64,000 bases of DNA, from contig NC_039363.1 of assembly GCF_003573695.1 (NCBI RefSeq), positions 162,146,747 through 162,210,746 of the forward strand, in the 5' to 3' direction. Source of the DNA: Papaver somniferum. Lineage: Eukaryota; Streptophyta; Magnoliopsida; Ranunculales; Papaveraceae. The translations under genes and the position numbers were made by a program. The notes beneath the pieces are model-generated. The model saw only the letters and a list, made by a program, of their open reading frames with translations. It did no database searches and was not told the DNA's origin. Positions 31,299-43,255 of the stretch are shown piece by piece. Each line of letters opens with the position of its first letter. The stretch's first letter is position 1.

Positions 31299-32565
31299 TG
31301 TATGTTAGGAATTGTCACAGGGAAACACTGAATAAAAATGGCTTGAAACAATGGCCGGAATTCCCTGTAAACAGCCGAAACTCGCCCAAATTTGCATTCC
31401 AGCGAGTCAACTCACTGACTAAGACCGGTTAGCTGAGTAAGACCTGATGATTCGGTGCCTGACTCCCTTCTCTCTTGACTCCATTAACCAACGAAAGACC
31501 GTCATCTTGAAAGTTAAATGTAACGGATCTGAGACGGAATATTCTGTTGCCTGAGAGAAGATTCAAATAACCAGCGGTGATTTTCTGTCCGGATTCCGGT
31601 GGCACCAGTGATATTTCAGCGACCCAATTTATGCAAAATTTTTTGATGAGTATCCTAGACTCACAGGCTTGGTGAATTTGAATTGGATGTGGAATGTGCT
31701 TTGAACTTGGAAAGAGAAGAGGAGGAATTTCACAAAGGCAAGGACTTGGAAATTGAATTGTTATGTGAAAGGGATCTTATTCCTAAGAAGATTTCAAGCA
31801 AATTGTAGCCTTTAAATAGAGAAGTTCTCTGCAACTTTTCTCTACACCTCTATACACAACACTTTGGTTTTTACTCTATTTTTTTTCTTTATTCTTTGTG
31901 AACTCGAAGTTATATATGTGTGGTTAATTTTCTTATTGATTGAGGATGAATTCCTAGTTCTTAACATGATTTGAGTTTTTGTTTTAATTCTACTTTGAAG
32001 TTTTTCACACGATTATCGATTGTTTTCATTAATATGAATATTTATGATTGTTTGATAGGTAGTTTAGAGTGCACACTAAATCGATTTGTTAACTCAATTT
32101 AAAGCTAGTAAAAGTTAGGGGATAAGTAATCGTTTCTTGACTCTTTACACAAGTAGAAAATACGAGACCTTGCATAGGGATTATGTGGAGCATGTGTGTG
32201 AAAACAACGTTAAAAAGTGGACCGAGCGAACTGAGGATAACTATTAATATCAAACCTAAATTCATAAATCTTAATGCATTAAATTGAATTACATCATGTA
32301 AGCAAATTTCAAGGTGGTTCTTTAGGATAAAATCTGATAACTAAGCGAACTTGTTATTCAGTGAAAAATGAATTTTGGGGTTAGCTAAGTGAACCCGTTA
32401 ACCTACGATTGGTAATAATTTGTGACTAATAACAAGTAGATGAAACATAACTTGAATCATTCTTTTGTACGAAGAACGAATCCTTGATCTTATTTCTCTT
32501 ATTAATTACAACTTTATCTTTTTATTTGCTTTGTTCATTTTCTTTTGCTTTATAAAATCTAACAC

Positions 32566-32588
32566 CCCCCTCCCCCCCCCCCCCCCCC
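32566..32588 (+). repeat. Poly-C tract
   Basis: A C run with one T interruption; the equivalent tract in copy B (45894-45911) is shorter. Confidence 0.85.
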
Positions 32589-33259
32589 TTGTGAGATTAT
32601 AAGACAACTAAAACCTCTTACTCCTCGTGGGAACGAACTTAACTGCCACCATATTACTTGTTAATTGAGTGAAAATGTTAAAGCATAGCTCGGTTGAACT
32701 CACCAAGCGTTGGTATGTCAAGTTTGGTTGTCATATTTTAATACCAAAACTCATCTAGAGTTGCTTGATTAAATGCTAGAGTCAACTTCGTTTAGATTAG
32801 ACTAGAAATTCTAGTAATGCCGAGACATACAAGTATTACTCTGAAGACCTGAAGAATGAGAAGAAGTAACGACTACACCGACGACATCATCCTTCCACTT
32901 AAGGTTAGTAATATTGACTTGTTTCATTCTTAACGTATATTTCAAGTCGTGCTATATTGAAAACATAACATGCGAAGCTGTATATATTGTACATATTAGT
33001 CATAATATTAAGGAATTATATTATGAAGTATAACGCTTATATTTTGAAGTTCGTAGATATGACATCGACATAATCTGTGTATAGTTTCATGATTATGTGT
33101 ATGGGTTAATGGAGAAGATTTTATCCTAGGAAACAATGTTTTACATTTGTTTAAAGGAACTACGTTCATGAAATTTTTTCATGAATCGAAAGCGAAATCA
33201 ATAGGTTTATTGGTCCGGCTATTCATTGCATATTCTTCGGATGACCAATATGTGTGAGC

Positions 33260-33660
33260 TGGTAGAACCGATCTTAACTTAGGTTAAGTACCTTGGTATA
33301 ACTGATCACAATACCTAGACTTATGATTTGGTATGACCAATCCTGGTAATTGGTGTAACCGATCCTAAGTAATCACCATTAGATGGTATGATCGATACTT
33401 GTAATTGGTATGACCGATTCTGGTAATTGGTGTGACCGATCATAAGTGGTTGTGTGACCGATCCTTGTAATTGGTATGATCAATCCTAGTGACTGGTGTG
33501 ACCGATCACAAATAGGTACCATGTTTAGGAAGAACCGATCTTAATTAGTAATGGTATAACCGATGAACCCATGTATGGACCGATACCCATCAACTATGTG
33601 ACTTGGTATGACTGATTCACATAGTAGTATTAGAAGTATGGTATAACCAATTCCAAACTT
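33260..33660 (+). repeat. GGT(A/G)TGACCGATC motif array in D
   Basis: About 15 imperfect copies of TTGGTRTGACCGATC, spaced 20-40 bp, lie in the U3 part, 400-800 bp upstream of the TATA box. Copy B has a rearranged stretch at the corresponding 46870-46950. Confidence 0.85.
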
Positions 33661-34065
33661 TTTGGAAGTGTGGTAGAATGTATTTTAAGATGCAAATCAT
33701 GTAGATATGGAATAATGATTTACAGTATAAAGATGTTAACATACTTTGAATATGAGCAGTAACTCTTATCATTTATTGTTCAAAGATATTCCTTGGTACT
33801 CATGGTGATCATGTGCCGAAATAAATTAAGAATCTTTTAATTAATTTTTTTGTTTTATATGATTTAATTACCAGTAACTAATGCATAGCTCTAATGAATA
33901 AAAATTAGTAATGTGCATTTATTAATTAGAGATTTTCTATGAGAGATTTCGGAAATATTGGACCAACATTTACTGGAATTAGGAAAACTGAATTTAGGCA
34001 TTCATTGCATATCTTAAGAATATTTTCGGTTTTGGAAATTTTGTGGTGTCCAAACATCCTTGGCC

Positions 34066-34073
34066 TATAAATA
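34066..34073 (+). promoter_or_regulatory. TATA box of solo LTR D
   Basis: TATAAATA in TGGCCTATAAATACC; copy B equivalent 47395-47402. Confidence 0.55.
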
Positions 34074-35694
34074 CCTAAGTTTGCATTTCTAGCAAACTAT
34101 CCTAAGAGCCAGGCAAACTTCATTAATTGTTGTTTCTGGTGGAGCCGTCTATCCAGAGAGGAAAGTTCCCTAATTAAGCGAAATCTCTTACGACCGCTCG
34201 TTTAAAGGCTTCTGTGGGATCAAGAAGCTCTACGAGTACCGTTGGTGGGAAACTAGATAATTGCAGGGTTATTAGTTTTCGATTATTGATTTAATTGATT
34301 AACGGTTGTTGAATCTTTGACCTAGTTTGTTATTCCATGTTCCTTCTTTTCTGATATAAGGACACTCAAACTAGATCAAATATTTAACGTTTATACATAT
34401 CTAAGTTTTACTAGATCTGTAAGATAGATTCATTGATTTTCCATTGTTAACAGACTACGTTGTGTGCGACAAATCAATTAGGAATCAAGTTTATTTTTGC
34501 AGGTTGTTACTTTGAAGATTAAATCGAAGATTGAAGACTTTGAAGATTTGAAGACTTTATTCTTGTATTTTGATATTGGTGTGACTTTATGTGACTTGAA
34601 TTTACGGGATTAAAAGGTTGTTTTTTTTGTAAGCATAAGCCTTTTGAGATCAACAAGTTGTCTGTGATTTTATCATAAACCTTGTAATCAATATTGATTA
34701 TTTCGATAATCATTGTCTTGTTTGATCTCATAACCTAGGAGCTTCGGATCTGGTAACGGATCTTAAAAATAAAAGATTCGTAATTGTGTTTTTATCATAT
34801 ATTTCGGTATTGTGATGAGAAAGTGAGTTTGGTTACCAAACAGTTTAGATCCTTTACTATTGGGAATACGATCCAAAGGAATCTTGTCTTTCCAGTTGAA
34901 AGATTGGTAGAAGAAGTTATTGTGAACCATTTAGAAGATATACTAGATTTAGTCCTAAAGAGAACGCATGTTTTGCTAGGATATCTAATATAAACCGTCT
35001 ATTGAGAACTTAAGTTTTGCTAGATGTTATCAAAAAAAGAATATTGTTGAAGCTGAGTAACTAGGATTTTAGATTACTTGGTATCGTCTACACGAAGTTG
35101 CAGGTTTACTTTTTGTAGCGTCTTAATTCATTGATTATTCAAAACAGGATTAGATCCCTGGTTTTTTCTACAAGATTGTAGTTTTCCTGGTTAACAAAAT
35201 TCTAGTGTGTACTTTGCTTTATTTCCGTATTATAATTGTGTTTATATTATAATTAAAGTAAATACACTTGTACGTTAACTAGTAACTTGATATTGATCTT
35301 ATAGTGTTTCGGTCTTATACCGTAATTATTATCAAGTAAACATTTTGTTGTTGTTTGCCGAGTCAGCTTCAATGTCTAATGGAATGGAAGCAGATATGCT
35401 CTCTTTGACGTTATATTGTCTCGATCTTGTATCCGTAGACGATCACACAAGGTGTATTGTGATTCGCCACTTGGATTTGATTTCTCACATTGTTAGGCCA
35501 GTCCGGACTAACCCTGTTCCAAGTGGACACCGTGTTGAAATATTCCTTTAGTGATTGTTGCTTAAAGAGGTTTATAGACGGTGGGTCTTGAATAGGTTGT
35601 GATCAAAATAAAAGATTGTGGTGTATTTGGGTACCCTCTTATTTTCAAGAAAAATATTTACTAATTTGTTGTGGTTACGACTCGCATCAAATTT

Positions 35695-35712
35695 TGGCGC
35701 CGCTACCGGGAA
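35695..35712 (+). promoter_or_regulatory. Primer-binding site of E, copy A
   Basis: TGGCGCCGCTACCGGGAA, 5 nt after the LTR end at 35689. Same type as B1. Confidence 0.65.
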
Positions 35713-35835
35713 CCAGCGGAGCAGCTTTAGTTGTTTTTTTCTTGTTTTTTTTCATTTTGTTTTTGTTTTTGTTTTTTGATTTTATTTTAGTTTGTAATTG
35801 TTTTCTAGAATTTTTATTTCAGGTACTTGTTTTCC

Positions 35836-36978
35836 ATGTATGGTGCACAAAAGCAAGCCTATTGCAACAATCAATACGGTTTTCAACCTCAACATTATGA
35901 CAACTTCCAACCATCCTTAGGATACAATCAAAACCAATATTCTGGCTATGATTAATTTCCTACAGAACCTTATGGGTATTCATATACATATCAACAACCT
36001 CTTGACGGGTATGTAAGTGCACAATCACAAGGATAAAAGGATGGTTTTGTAGATACCTTCTGTACTATGATAAAAGAGTATCAACATCAAATGATTCAAT
36101 ATTTCCAAGTTCAGAACGAATCACTCCAACAACTTCAATAGGACATAAACAAAATACAAAGAGACATGGATCAACACAAGGAAGAGATGGAAATAGAAGA
36201 ATTTTGCTTTCGAATCAATAACTATTTTTGATGTGTCTGTGGTGTGAAGTGAATATTTCATCGATGATTATGTTGGAAAAGGTCAACCTTTGGAGACTTT
36301 TGATGACACTAGTGTAGCTTACTCGATCCTTGATCTTAATAATGATCAAGAACCTATTCAAAAGGTAGAGCTTGAGGATGATGCAATTAGTGCTTTTAAA
36401 AAATTCCTTAGGGAAAGATATGAGTCCGCAGTAGAGTATGAGCCTTACAACAATGAGGAAGTTGTTCAAACTCCGGGTCATTATAAAGATCCTTCACCTA
36501 TTCAAAAGCAAGAGTTTGGGTATCACTTACATGTTGTTATAAACGTTGTAACGTACTCACAAGAAGATCTTAAAATTTATACCGAAGAGATTTTTCTTAG
36601 TGAATGGCACGATTTCAGATGATGAAATTGTTGAAGAGATGATGCTAAAGAATGAAACCAAATTGAATCAATTCGTGAAAGACCCAATTGAGCTTGCAAA
36701 AGATTTTAATGAAAATATTATTGTCGAGACTTTGGTTAAGGTAGAAAAATGATGAAGAATGGTTGCAAGGTTTGATAGAGGACCATGATATGTAAGAGGT
36801 AAGTAATTCACTTGAATTTTCTAAGGATAAAGAGGATTTTGTAATACAAGAGTTTTTGCAAGGTTTGTCTAACCCTTTGCATATCGATTCTTCTCCTTTA
36901 CCTCTTATTGGTTTGAATGAATGTGCTTCGGAAGTATTTTTGAGACTTTGTTTCTCGATATCCGCCATTAAAAACACT
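35836..36978 (+). pseudogene. E ORF: decayed relative of B1 ORF1, copy A
   Basis: From ATG 35836 it reads a Tyr/Asn/Gln-rich N-terminus (MYGAQKQAYCNNQYGFQPQ), then IKEYQHQMIQYFQVQNESLQ and INKIQRDMDQHKEEMEIEE (coiled-coil-like), then an acidic part with ETFDDTSVAYSILDLNND and DPSPIQKQE, then NSLEFSKDKEDFVIQEFLQG and PLPLIGLNECAS. The last two match SLEYFKDSEDTEIQEIIRGL and ALPLTLIKSPHLGLDICAS of B1. In-frame stops occur near 35954, 36034 and 36138, with frameshifts near 36222 and 36610. It is dead here but shows that two element families share this protein. Confidence 0.65.
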
Positions 36979-37067
36979 TGATTCTAACACTATGCATGTT
37001 TGCCAAGAGGAATCCGTAGAAATTCCCAAATTCTACGTTCTCTATACACTTCCAAGTGTAAAAAAGA

Positions 37068-37083
37068 CTAAGTGTGGGGGACA
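37068..37083 (+). promoter_or_regulatory. First internal purine tract of E
   Basis: CTAAGTGTGGGGGACA. A second, AAATGTGGGGGAGT, is at 37405-37418. The functional-position tract AGTAAGTGTGGGAAATT ends at 39088. Confidence 0.55.
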
Positions 37084-37243
37084 TTTCTATTGAGAAATAA
37101 CATCATTAAAAAAAATTATTTTCTTGTGCTAATATTTGTGTGAAGCTATTGTTTGCAAAACAGGTACTATGGGTGGATCCCCAAATTTTCAGATTGTTAG
37201 TATATGGGGAATGAATTTTGCGAGTGTCAAGTCGGGCTGAGGA

Positions 37244-37275
37244 CTTTAAACCAAGCGCTTCATGGGAGGCAACCC
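37244..37275 (+). promoter_or_regulatory. TGGGAGGCAACCCA stem-loop of E, copy A
   Basis: TGGG and CCCA can pair around AGGCAA. It is preceded by GAGGACTTTAAACCAAGCG, as in B1 (26538-26579). Confidence 0.5.
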
Positions 37276-39088
37276 ATTGTTTAGTATATCTTGTCCTTGT
37301 CCTTTTTATTTTGTTATTTGTTTTTCTTGGTTCATATCATATTAAGATTTCCCACTTTGAATTTTCTTGGATGATTCAATTACATTGAGGGCAATGTAAG
37401 CTTTAAATGTGGGGGAGTGGTTATAATTTTTTATTTTTGCATAAAACTTCCAGCTTGTAGAGATTCAAAAGTCACTAGCTAGTATGCTTCTAGCTATGTT
37501 TACATAGGGAATTCTCATCAAAATAATGGAACATAGGATTGCTAGAGAATACCACAGATTAGGTGTTATTAATCTTTGGGAGAAGTCATTAATGTTTGTG
37601 GCTCAACTTAACCATGTCGGTGGCAAATTAGGTGTGGGAAGATATTTAGTAGTAGAGTTGTTGATCAGTCATTAGTGGAGACTACCTATTGTTACATCAA
37701 GAGAGGCACCGACCTTCAACTCTTTATAGCTGACTAGATTGTCCTTTTAGAGTGTGTGTTACCGTACGCTAATTCCGGGTAGAATGGTGGGTTACCACAC
37801 TTTGCACCAATTTTAGCACTATTTTGATCTCTTGAGTGCTAATTCCGTCAATCATGAGGGTGACGTCTATAGATGAAAGCCTCCTTCTTGTAGTTTGATT
37901 GGCAGTTAACACAATTCTCTCGACAACAACAGGTCCATAGAAACACCATCATCATCAAGAAGTGGAGCATCACAAGTTCGAAGAAAAGTTGAAGACGTTC
38001 AAGGTTTACAAGCAACGGAACAAGAAAAGAGCAAATTTCATATTCAAGTAAAGCAACAAGATAATGAGCAGAATTATACATACAAGTTTAAGACTTATTT
38101 ACCAAAGCAAATAAAATCAAAAGATGAGAATTATTGGAGTTTATGATATCGAAACAATACAAGTTTTGATGAATCAAGCGGTAAAGTACTTCACTAATGG
38201 CTATTTTCATTGTTATTTTTTTCTTATCTTGAAAAAAAATGAGACAAGAGATTTTTTTTTTATTATTTATTTAATAATCCGTGGGGAGGGAGAAATATAT
38301 AAAGAAGTTTCAAGCGACAAGGATTTGAAGAAAAACGTTACGAATTGTTAAGGATCTAAGAAGTTCAAGATTATCATTAATAGTTGAATCCGAAGACGAA
38401 GGACGAGAAGATGACGACGAGTCGAAGACGTTTCTATTGGATGTTGTGAGAGTGGTGTTATCATCATTGCTAATCGTATGTGAAGGTAAGTGAGTAATTT
38501 CATCCTCGTAATAGTGGTTGATTTCTTTTCTTAGAGATCGTCAGAATTCATTTTTTTTATTTCCCACTATTTTGTGGGTTCTCCAGAAATTATTCGGAAG
38601 GTTTCCTTCCCATCATTCAACGTGTCGCAGGATTTCTCTCTTCATTCTTACCTGCATACATGTGAGAACCATAAAAGTGCGTATTTTGAGTGCAATTTCA
38701 TAAAAACCTATTGTTGAGGCAGAAGTCAAGGCGAAATGCTTATTGGTCGCTCTCGAACCTGAATTCTTTCATTATGGCATAGGTTGACTGGTCACGCTTT
38801 CTTCGATTAATCGCACTTTATATTTGAATTTTCTCTTGTAATTCTGATTTCTTGATACTATATGGAGAATCTTTATGTCCTCCTAGCTCTTTGAATGCTT
38901 GGGACGCTGGAAAGCTTTAAAGTTGGAGTAGGTTTTGTAGATATATCTCTTGTAAACCCTCATGAGACTATAACTCGTCCACTAGGGAGGGACGCCTAGG
39001 GGTTTAAAAGCTTGTTATACATGTTAAGTGTAACCATATTCTCGACAAAAAGGGGTTGTATGTTTTAGTTTAGTAAGTGTGGGAAATT

Positions 39089-40953
39089 TGATAGGTGTAG
39101 AATACACCCTATTTATTAATATATTGTTTATGCTTTCTTTGCTAATTCTTGTAAATTATGTATTTTACGCGTTTTTTAAGTTTTATAGCTACCTTGGAGT
39201 CATGCGGAAGAAAAAAAGAAGAAATCATTCAATTCGAGACGAAAGGGCAACAATGTTATTTTATATCCCAATAATATTGGGAGATGAGCCTAGGTTAAGG
39301 GTCAACTCTCATTTGGAAGAATAATTAAAGACAGCCAGTTGTGGTTAAGGGGATCCCAGTTGGGTAGCTCTTATTAAAAGTACTGAGTGCCTAAAATCGA
39401 AAGATGTCTTTCTTTCTCTCATTTATTTCTGAACTTCCCCCCTGAAATTGAGAAAAAAAAAAGAAGCAACCACTGTTGTTGGGCCCGAGAAATCGAGATG
39501 ATGAAATAGACATAGAAGATTGATGATGGTGGATATGCAGTCTGCTGATAAGGAAGATCAGATCGAATGGGATTTGAATCTGTTTGAAAGGGCAATTAAC
39601 CAAGAAATCAAAAAAGAAAATGGTTGTTGATGTTAATCGAAAGATGGAAGAATGATGTTGTGAAGACCTCAGAGAAGATGACGGTGATGATGTATGTCAG
39701 AAGTAGGGGTTCGAATGAAGGTTTAATCGAGGATTGGAGATGGATTTGCTGCAGTGAAGATAATCGATTGAATTGAAACAAGGAAGAAGGTGGTGAAGAG
39801 GAAATTGGGTGTTGCTGCTGTGCTAAATGGGAGAAGAAATCAAATGGGTTATGGCATGAATAGTGAATTGAAGCTGTTGAATGATGGAATGTTTGCTTGT
39901 ATTAACTAGATGTATGTTAGTAATTGTCGCATGGAAAGACTAAAGAAAAATGGCCTGAAACAATGGGCGTCGGAATGCCCTGTAAACAGCCGAAACTCGC
40001 CCAAAATTTCATTCCAGCGAGTCAACTGAGTGACTAAGACCAGTTAGCTGAGTAAGACCTGCTGATTCGGTGCCTGGCTCCCTTCTCTCCTGACACCATT
40101 GACAGTTAAATGTAACGGATCCGAGACAAAATTTTCCTGTTGCCTGAGAGAAGATTCCAGTAACCGACAGTGATTTTATGGCCGGATTTTTGTGGCACCA
40201 GTGATATTCTGGCGACCCAATTTATGGAGAATTTTGTGATGAGTATTCTAGACTCATGGGCTTGGTGAATTTGAATTGGATGTGGAATTTGATTTGAACT
40301 TGGAAAGAGAAGAGGAGGAATTTTACAAAGACAAGGACTTGGAAATTGAATTATTATGGGAAAGGGATCCTATTCCTAAGAAGATTGCAAGCAAATTGAA
40401 TCCTTTAAATAGAGAAGTTATCTGCAACTTTTCTCTACACCTCTACAGACAACACTTTGGTTGTTGCTCTATTTATTTTCTTTATTCTTTGTGAACTCCA
40501 AATAATGTGTGGTTAATTTTCTTATTGATTGAGGATGAAATCCTAGTTCTTAACGTGATTTGAGTTTTTATTTTAATTCTAATTTGAAGTTTTTCACATG
40601 ATTACCGATTGTTTTCACTAATATGAATGTTTATGATTGTTTGATAGGTTGTTTAGATTGCACGTTAAATCTATTTGTTAACTCAATCTAAAGCTAGTAA
40701 AAGTTAGGGGGATAAGTAATCGTTTCTTGACAAGTAGAAAACACGAGACCTTCCAGAGGGATTCTATGGAGCAATTTTTGTGTGAAAACAACGCTAGAAA
40801 GTGGATCGAGCAAACCGAGTCTAACTATCAGTATAAAACCAAAATGCATAAATCTTAATGCGTTCAATTGAATTACATCTTGTAAGCGAACTTCAAGGTA
40901 GTTCTTTAGAATAGAATCTGATAACTAATTAAGCGAACCTGTTATTCAGTAAA
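39089..40953 (+). repeat. 3' LTR of E, copy A, truncated at the duplication junction
   Basis: Begins TGATAGGTGTAGAATACACC; lacks H1; cut at CAGTAAAAA, where copy B of the duplication starts. A short frame at 40276-40494 (EFDLNLEREEEEFYKDKD) is present in all E LTRs with varied damage; no known domain. Confidence 0.85.
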
Positions 40954-41194
40954 AATTGGAATTTCGCATCAGGGTACTTCCTCCTGTAGTCAGTGATTGT
41001 AAGCCAACCAAGGAGATTCTTTAGTGCCTTCCAAGGTTCTGCGTAGATAGCTGGAGTAAAGGTTTTGTGGGTACACCTCTGGTAAACCCTCCGGAGACAA
41101 CACTCCGCCACTAGGGCCACCTAGGGGTTCAAATGATTTTCCTTTCTAGAATAAATTTGCTCGAGGACTAGCAAATAATAAGTTTGGGGGTATT

Positions 41195-42738
41195 TGATAG
41201 ACACATTTATGTGTCTATTTTGTTCTCAATTTTCTGTATTGTTAGACTCGATTAAGTACTTATTGTGTTATTTTGTGTTCTTGTAGGAAATTTTAGAGAA
41301 ATAAGCCCTTGCGGCGAAATGGGCTCAAAAAGCAATGTTTTACACCCTGGAGAAATGTACCGTAGGCACCCCAAAAATGCACCGGAAGCGTCCCAGAAAT
41401 GTCCCGGAGGAACCCAGAAAAATTACTATTTCCACCCCAATTGATATTCGCACCCCAGTACTCTGGATAAGGGGCACCTTCTTCAACAATTTGAATTTGT
41501 GTTTTTGGCGGGAAATGAAGTTTTCAACTGGCAGAATTTTGATTGTCAAAATGAATGGGTTAGAATGCGATTCAATCGCTGAAAATTGGCAGAAACATGT
41601 GATTTGGCATAAGGAACAAAGTTTGAGTGGTGGTTTCGATCAAATTTGGCTGGAATACGTGTTTTGATTCTCGAGTTCAAAACAGGGCAAGCATGCACTG
41701 GAGGATGATAATCACGCGTCATGGAGAGTTATGGACGTGTTCTGATGATGTGGAATGGCTCGAGCATCACTTTGGGTCGTGAAGAATCGATTTGGAGCGT
41801 GGAGGGAGGAAGTTTACGCAAGAAATTCCAAGTTTGGTAAGAAAATATTCGGAAAATATTGTTATTCACTGCCCGCATAATGAAGAATTATATTGGAGTT
41901 ATTGGCGAGATTTGGAGCTGTTGTTGGGTATAAATAGTCTCTTTGGGTCTACTAGAGAGGGTGTCGAGAGTCTGGGGGGCTGAGGAGAGCCAGAGAAGAA
42001 GAAATTCGAGTTTTCCCAAACTCGGTTTCTGCTGCTGCTGATGAACATGAAGAACACGAAGAACGGACCTGCAACAACAGTCGTTTTTCTACAGTGATAA
42101 CGACTCACACATGTGGGTCGTACATCAGGCAGTCTTATTTTCCACAGCGTTTGCGACACAGCCGCAGCAGTCTTATTTTGTCACTGAGGGTCGTAGGTCT
42201 CTGGTTTTATTGTATTTCTCATATTCTCATCATTTGTAAACCATTTTTGAGCCATAATAAATTATTTTGAGAGCATTTTTACTATGATGAGCTAAATCCC
42301 TCGTAACCAAGGCAATGGAGGAAGCTATTCACGCAACATAAATGGGTAACTATTTCATTTAATTATATAATTCACCTAATCGCTGCTTTTGCAGAGTTTT
42401 AAATTATTTGAATGACTGTCTTAATTATTTGTTATTCAGTTTGATAGGTTATGCTTGGTTTAATCTCTTGATAATCTATGCTTAAGGTTTACAAATAATG
42501 TTTGAGAATCTGTATGATTGATAGTGAATTAAAGATAAAAGAGGACTTAAGAATTGAATAGAGTTTTGAAATATTTATCATTCAATTTTGCATAATAGTG
42601 GAATCTAGTGTCTTGGTTACCTCTCGCCCACTTTGTTAATTTTTGTATATAATTTTATCAAATCATTAAATTTAATCTTCACAAGTCCGAGAGTTTGAAC
42701 CTCATTACTACAACAACCCACAAAAAAAACATTAATCA
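41195..42738 (+). repeat. 3' LTR of B1, duplicate in copy B
   Basis: 1544 bp; only a handful of differences from 27834-29379. It is preceded only by the last ~240 bp of the B1 interior, so it is a duplication product, not an independent insertion. Confidence 0.93.
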
Positions 42739-43255
42739 CAGGGCTTCAAGACAAATTATAAAAAATATGGGGATAGTGGATCTCCCTGTTGAGCCCATTC
42801 GCAGGTATAAATGGCTCACTTGGAGATCCATTAACAAGCACCTGAAACGAGACTGTATTGACAGAAAGCTTAATCCAATGAACAAAAATGTTATCAAAAC
42901 CCAAACAATTCAAAATTTTAAAGATAAACGACCAGTTGATTATATCATAAGCTTTATCGAAATCAAGCTTTAAAGCCATCCCCTTTTCTCCTTTCTTATG
43001 CTTGAACGAGTATATAATCTCATTGAGCTTTCATAGTCTCAGAAGGACAATTCCAAACTCACATGGAGCCTTGTGATCTCTTAAAAAGTATTTTCAATGT
43101 TCCTAGATAGGTTACCGAATACTTATTTGTTTCACTTATAGAGTTAATTTGGAATCTATTTATACTGTTGAAATAACTTTCATGTCTACTAGCCTCATTA
43201 AGGGACCAAGCCTTTTTTATCACATTAAGAAACCTGTCATCCTCGGTCCACATAG
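42739..43255 (-). pseudogene. LINE reverse-transcriptase fragment, copy B
   Basis: Duplicate of 29380-29901 with extra small deletions: the frame now breaks within the GLRQGDPLSP box and after ACTTAT near 43139. Confidence 0.88.

Larger units (their letters stand above)
29902..32675 (+). repeat. 5' LTR of E, main part, copy A
   Basis: Begins TGATAAGTGTAGAATACACC and is interrupted by H1 (30704-31298). A TTTAAATA box is near 31811. Interrupted at 32675 by solo LTR D; the last 42 bp resume at 35648-35689. Confidence 0.88.
32676..35647 (+). mobile_element. Solo LTR D of a Ty1/copia-like family, copy A (2972 bp)
   Basis: Starts TGTTAAAGCATAGCTCGGTT and ends ACCCTCTTATTTTCA. These match the two ends of the LTR of element C (TGTTAGAGCATTGCTCGGTC and CCCCTCTTTTTCA), so it is one LTR, not a full element. 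GAAAA stands at both borders, with one extra A at the right. It splits the E 5' LTR 42 bp from its end. TATA box TATAAATA at 34066-34073. Short ORFs within it (for example 34784-34993) show no family motif. A GACCGATC motif array occupies 33260-33660. Confidence 0.85.
27593..40953 (+). repeat. Tandem segmental duplication, copy A (13.36 kb)
   Basis: Sequence from AATTGGAATTTCGCATCAGG at 27593 is repeated from 40954. The unit covers the B1 3' end, a LINE RT fragment, the E 5' LTR with inserts H1 and D, the E interior and most of the E 3' LTR. At the junction (CAGTAAAAA|TTGG) left and right parents share only AA. Confidence 0.93.

Noticed and set aside
32540..32590. Poly-C run as a functional G-quadruplex or i-motif site
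   Set aside because: A simple homopolymer of different length in copy B; no flanking pattern supports a conserved structure, and length is unreliable in long reads.
32676..35647. A complete small LTR element inside the E LTR
   Set aside because: No internal direct LTR pair, primer site or purine tract; its two ends match the two ends of a single LTR of element C, so a solo LTR is simpler.
41195..42738. An independent second B1-type insertion
   Set aside because: It shares B1-internal and LINE flanks with copy A, so it is part of the tandem duplication.
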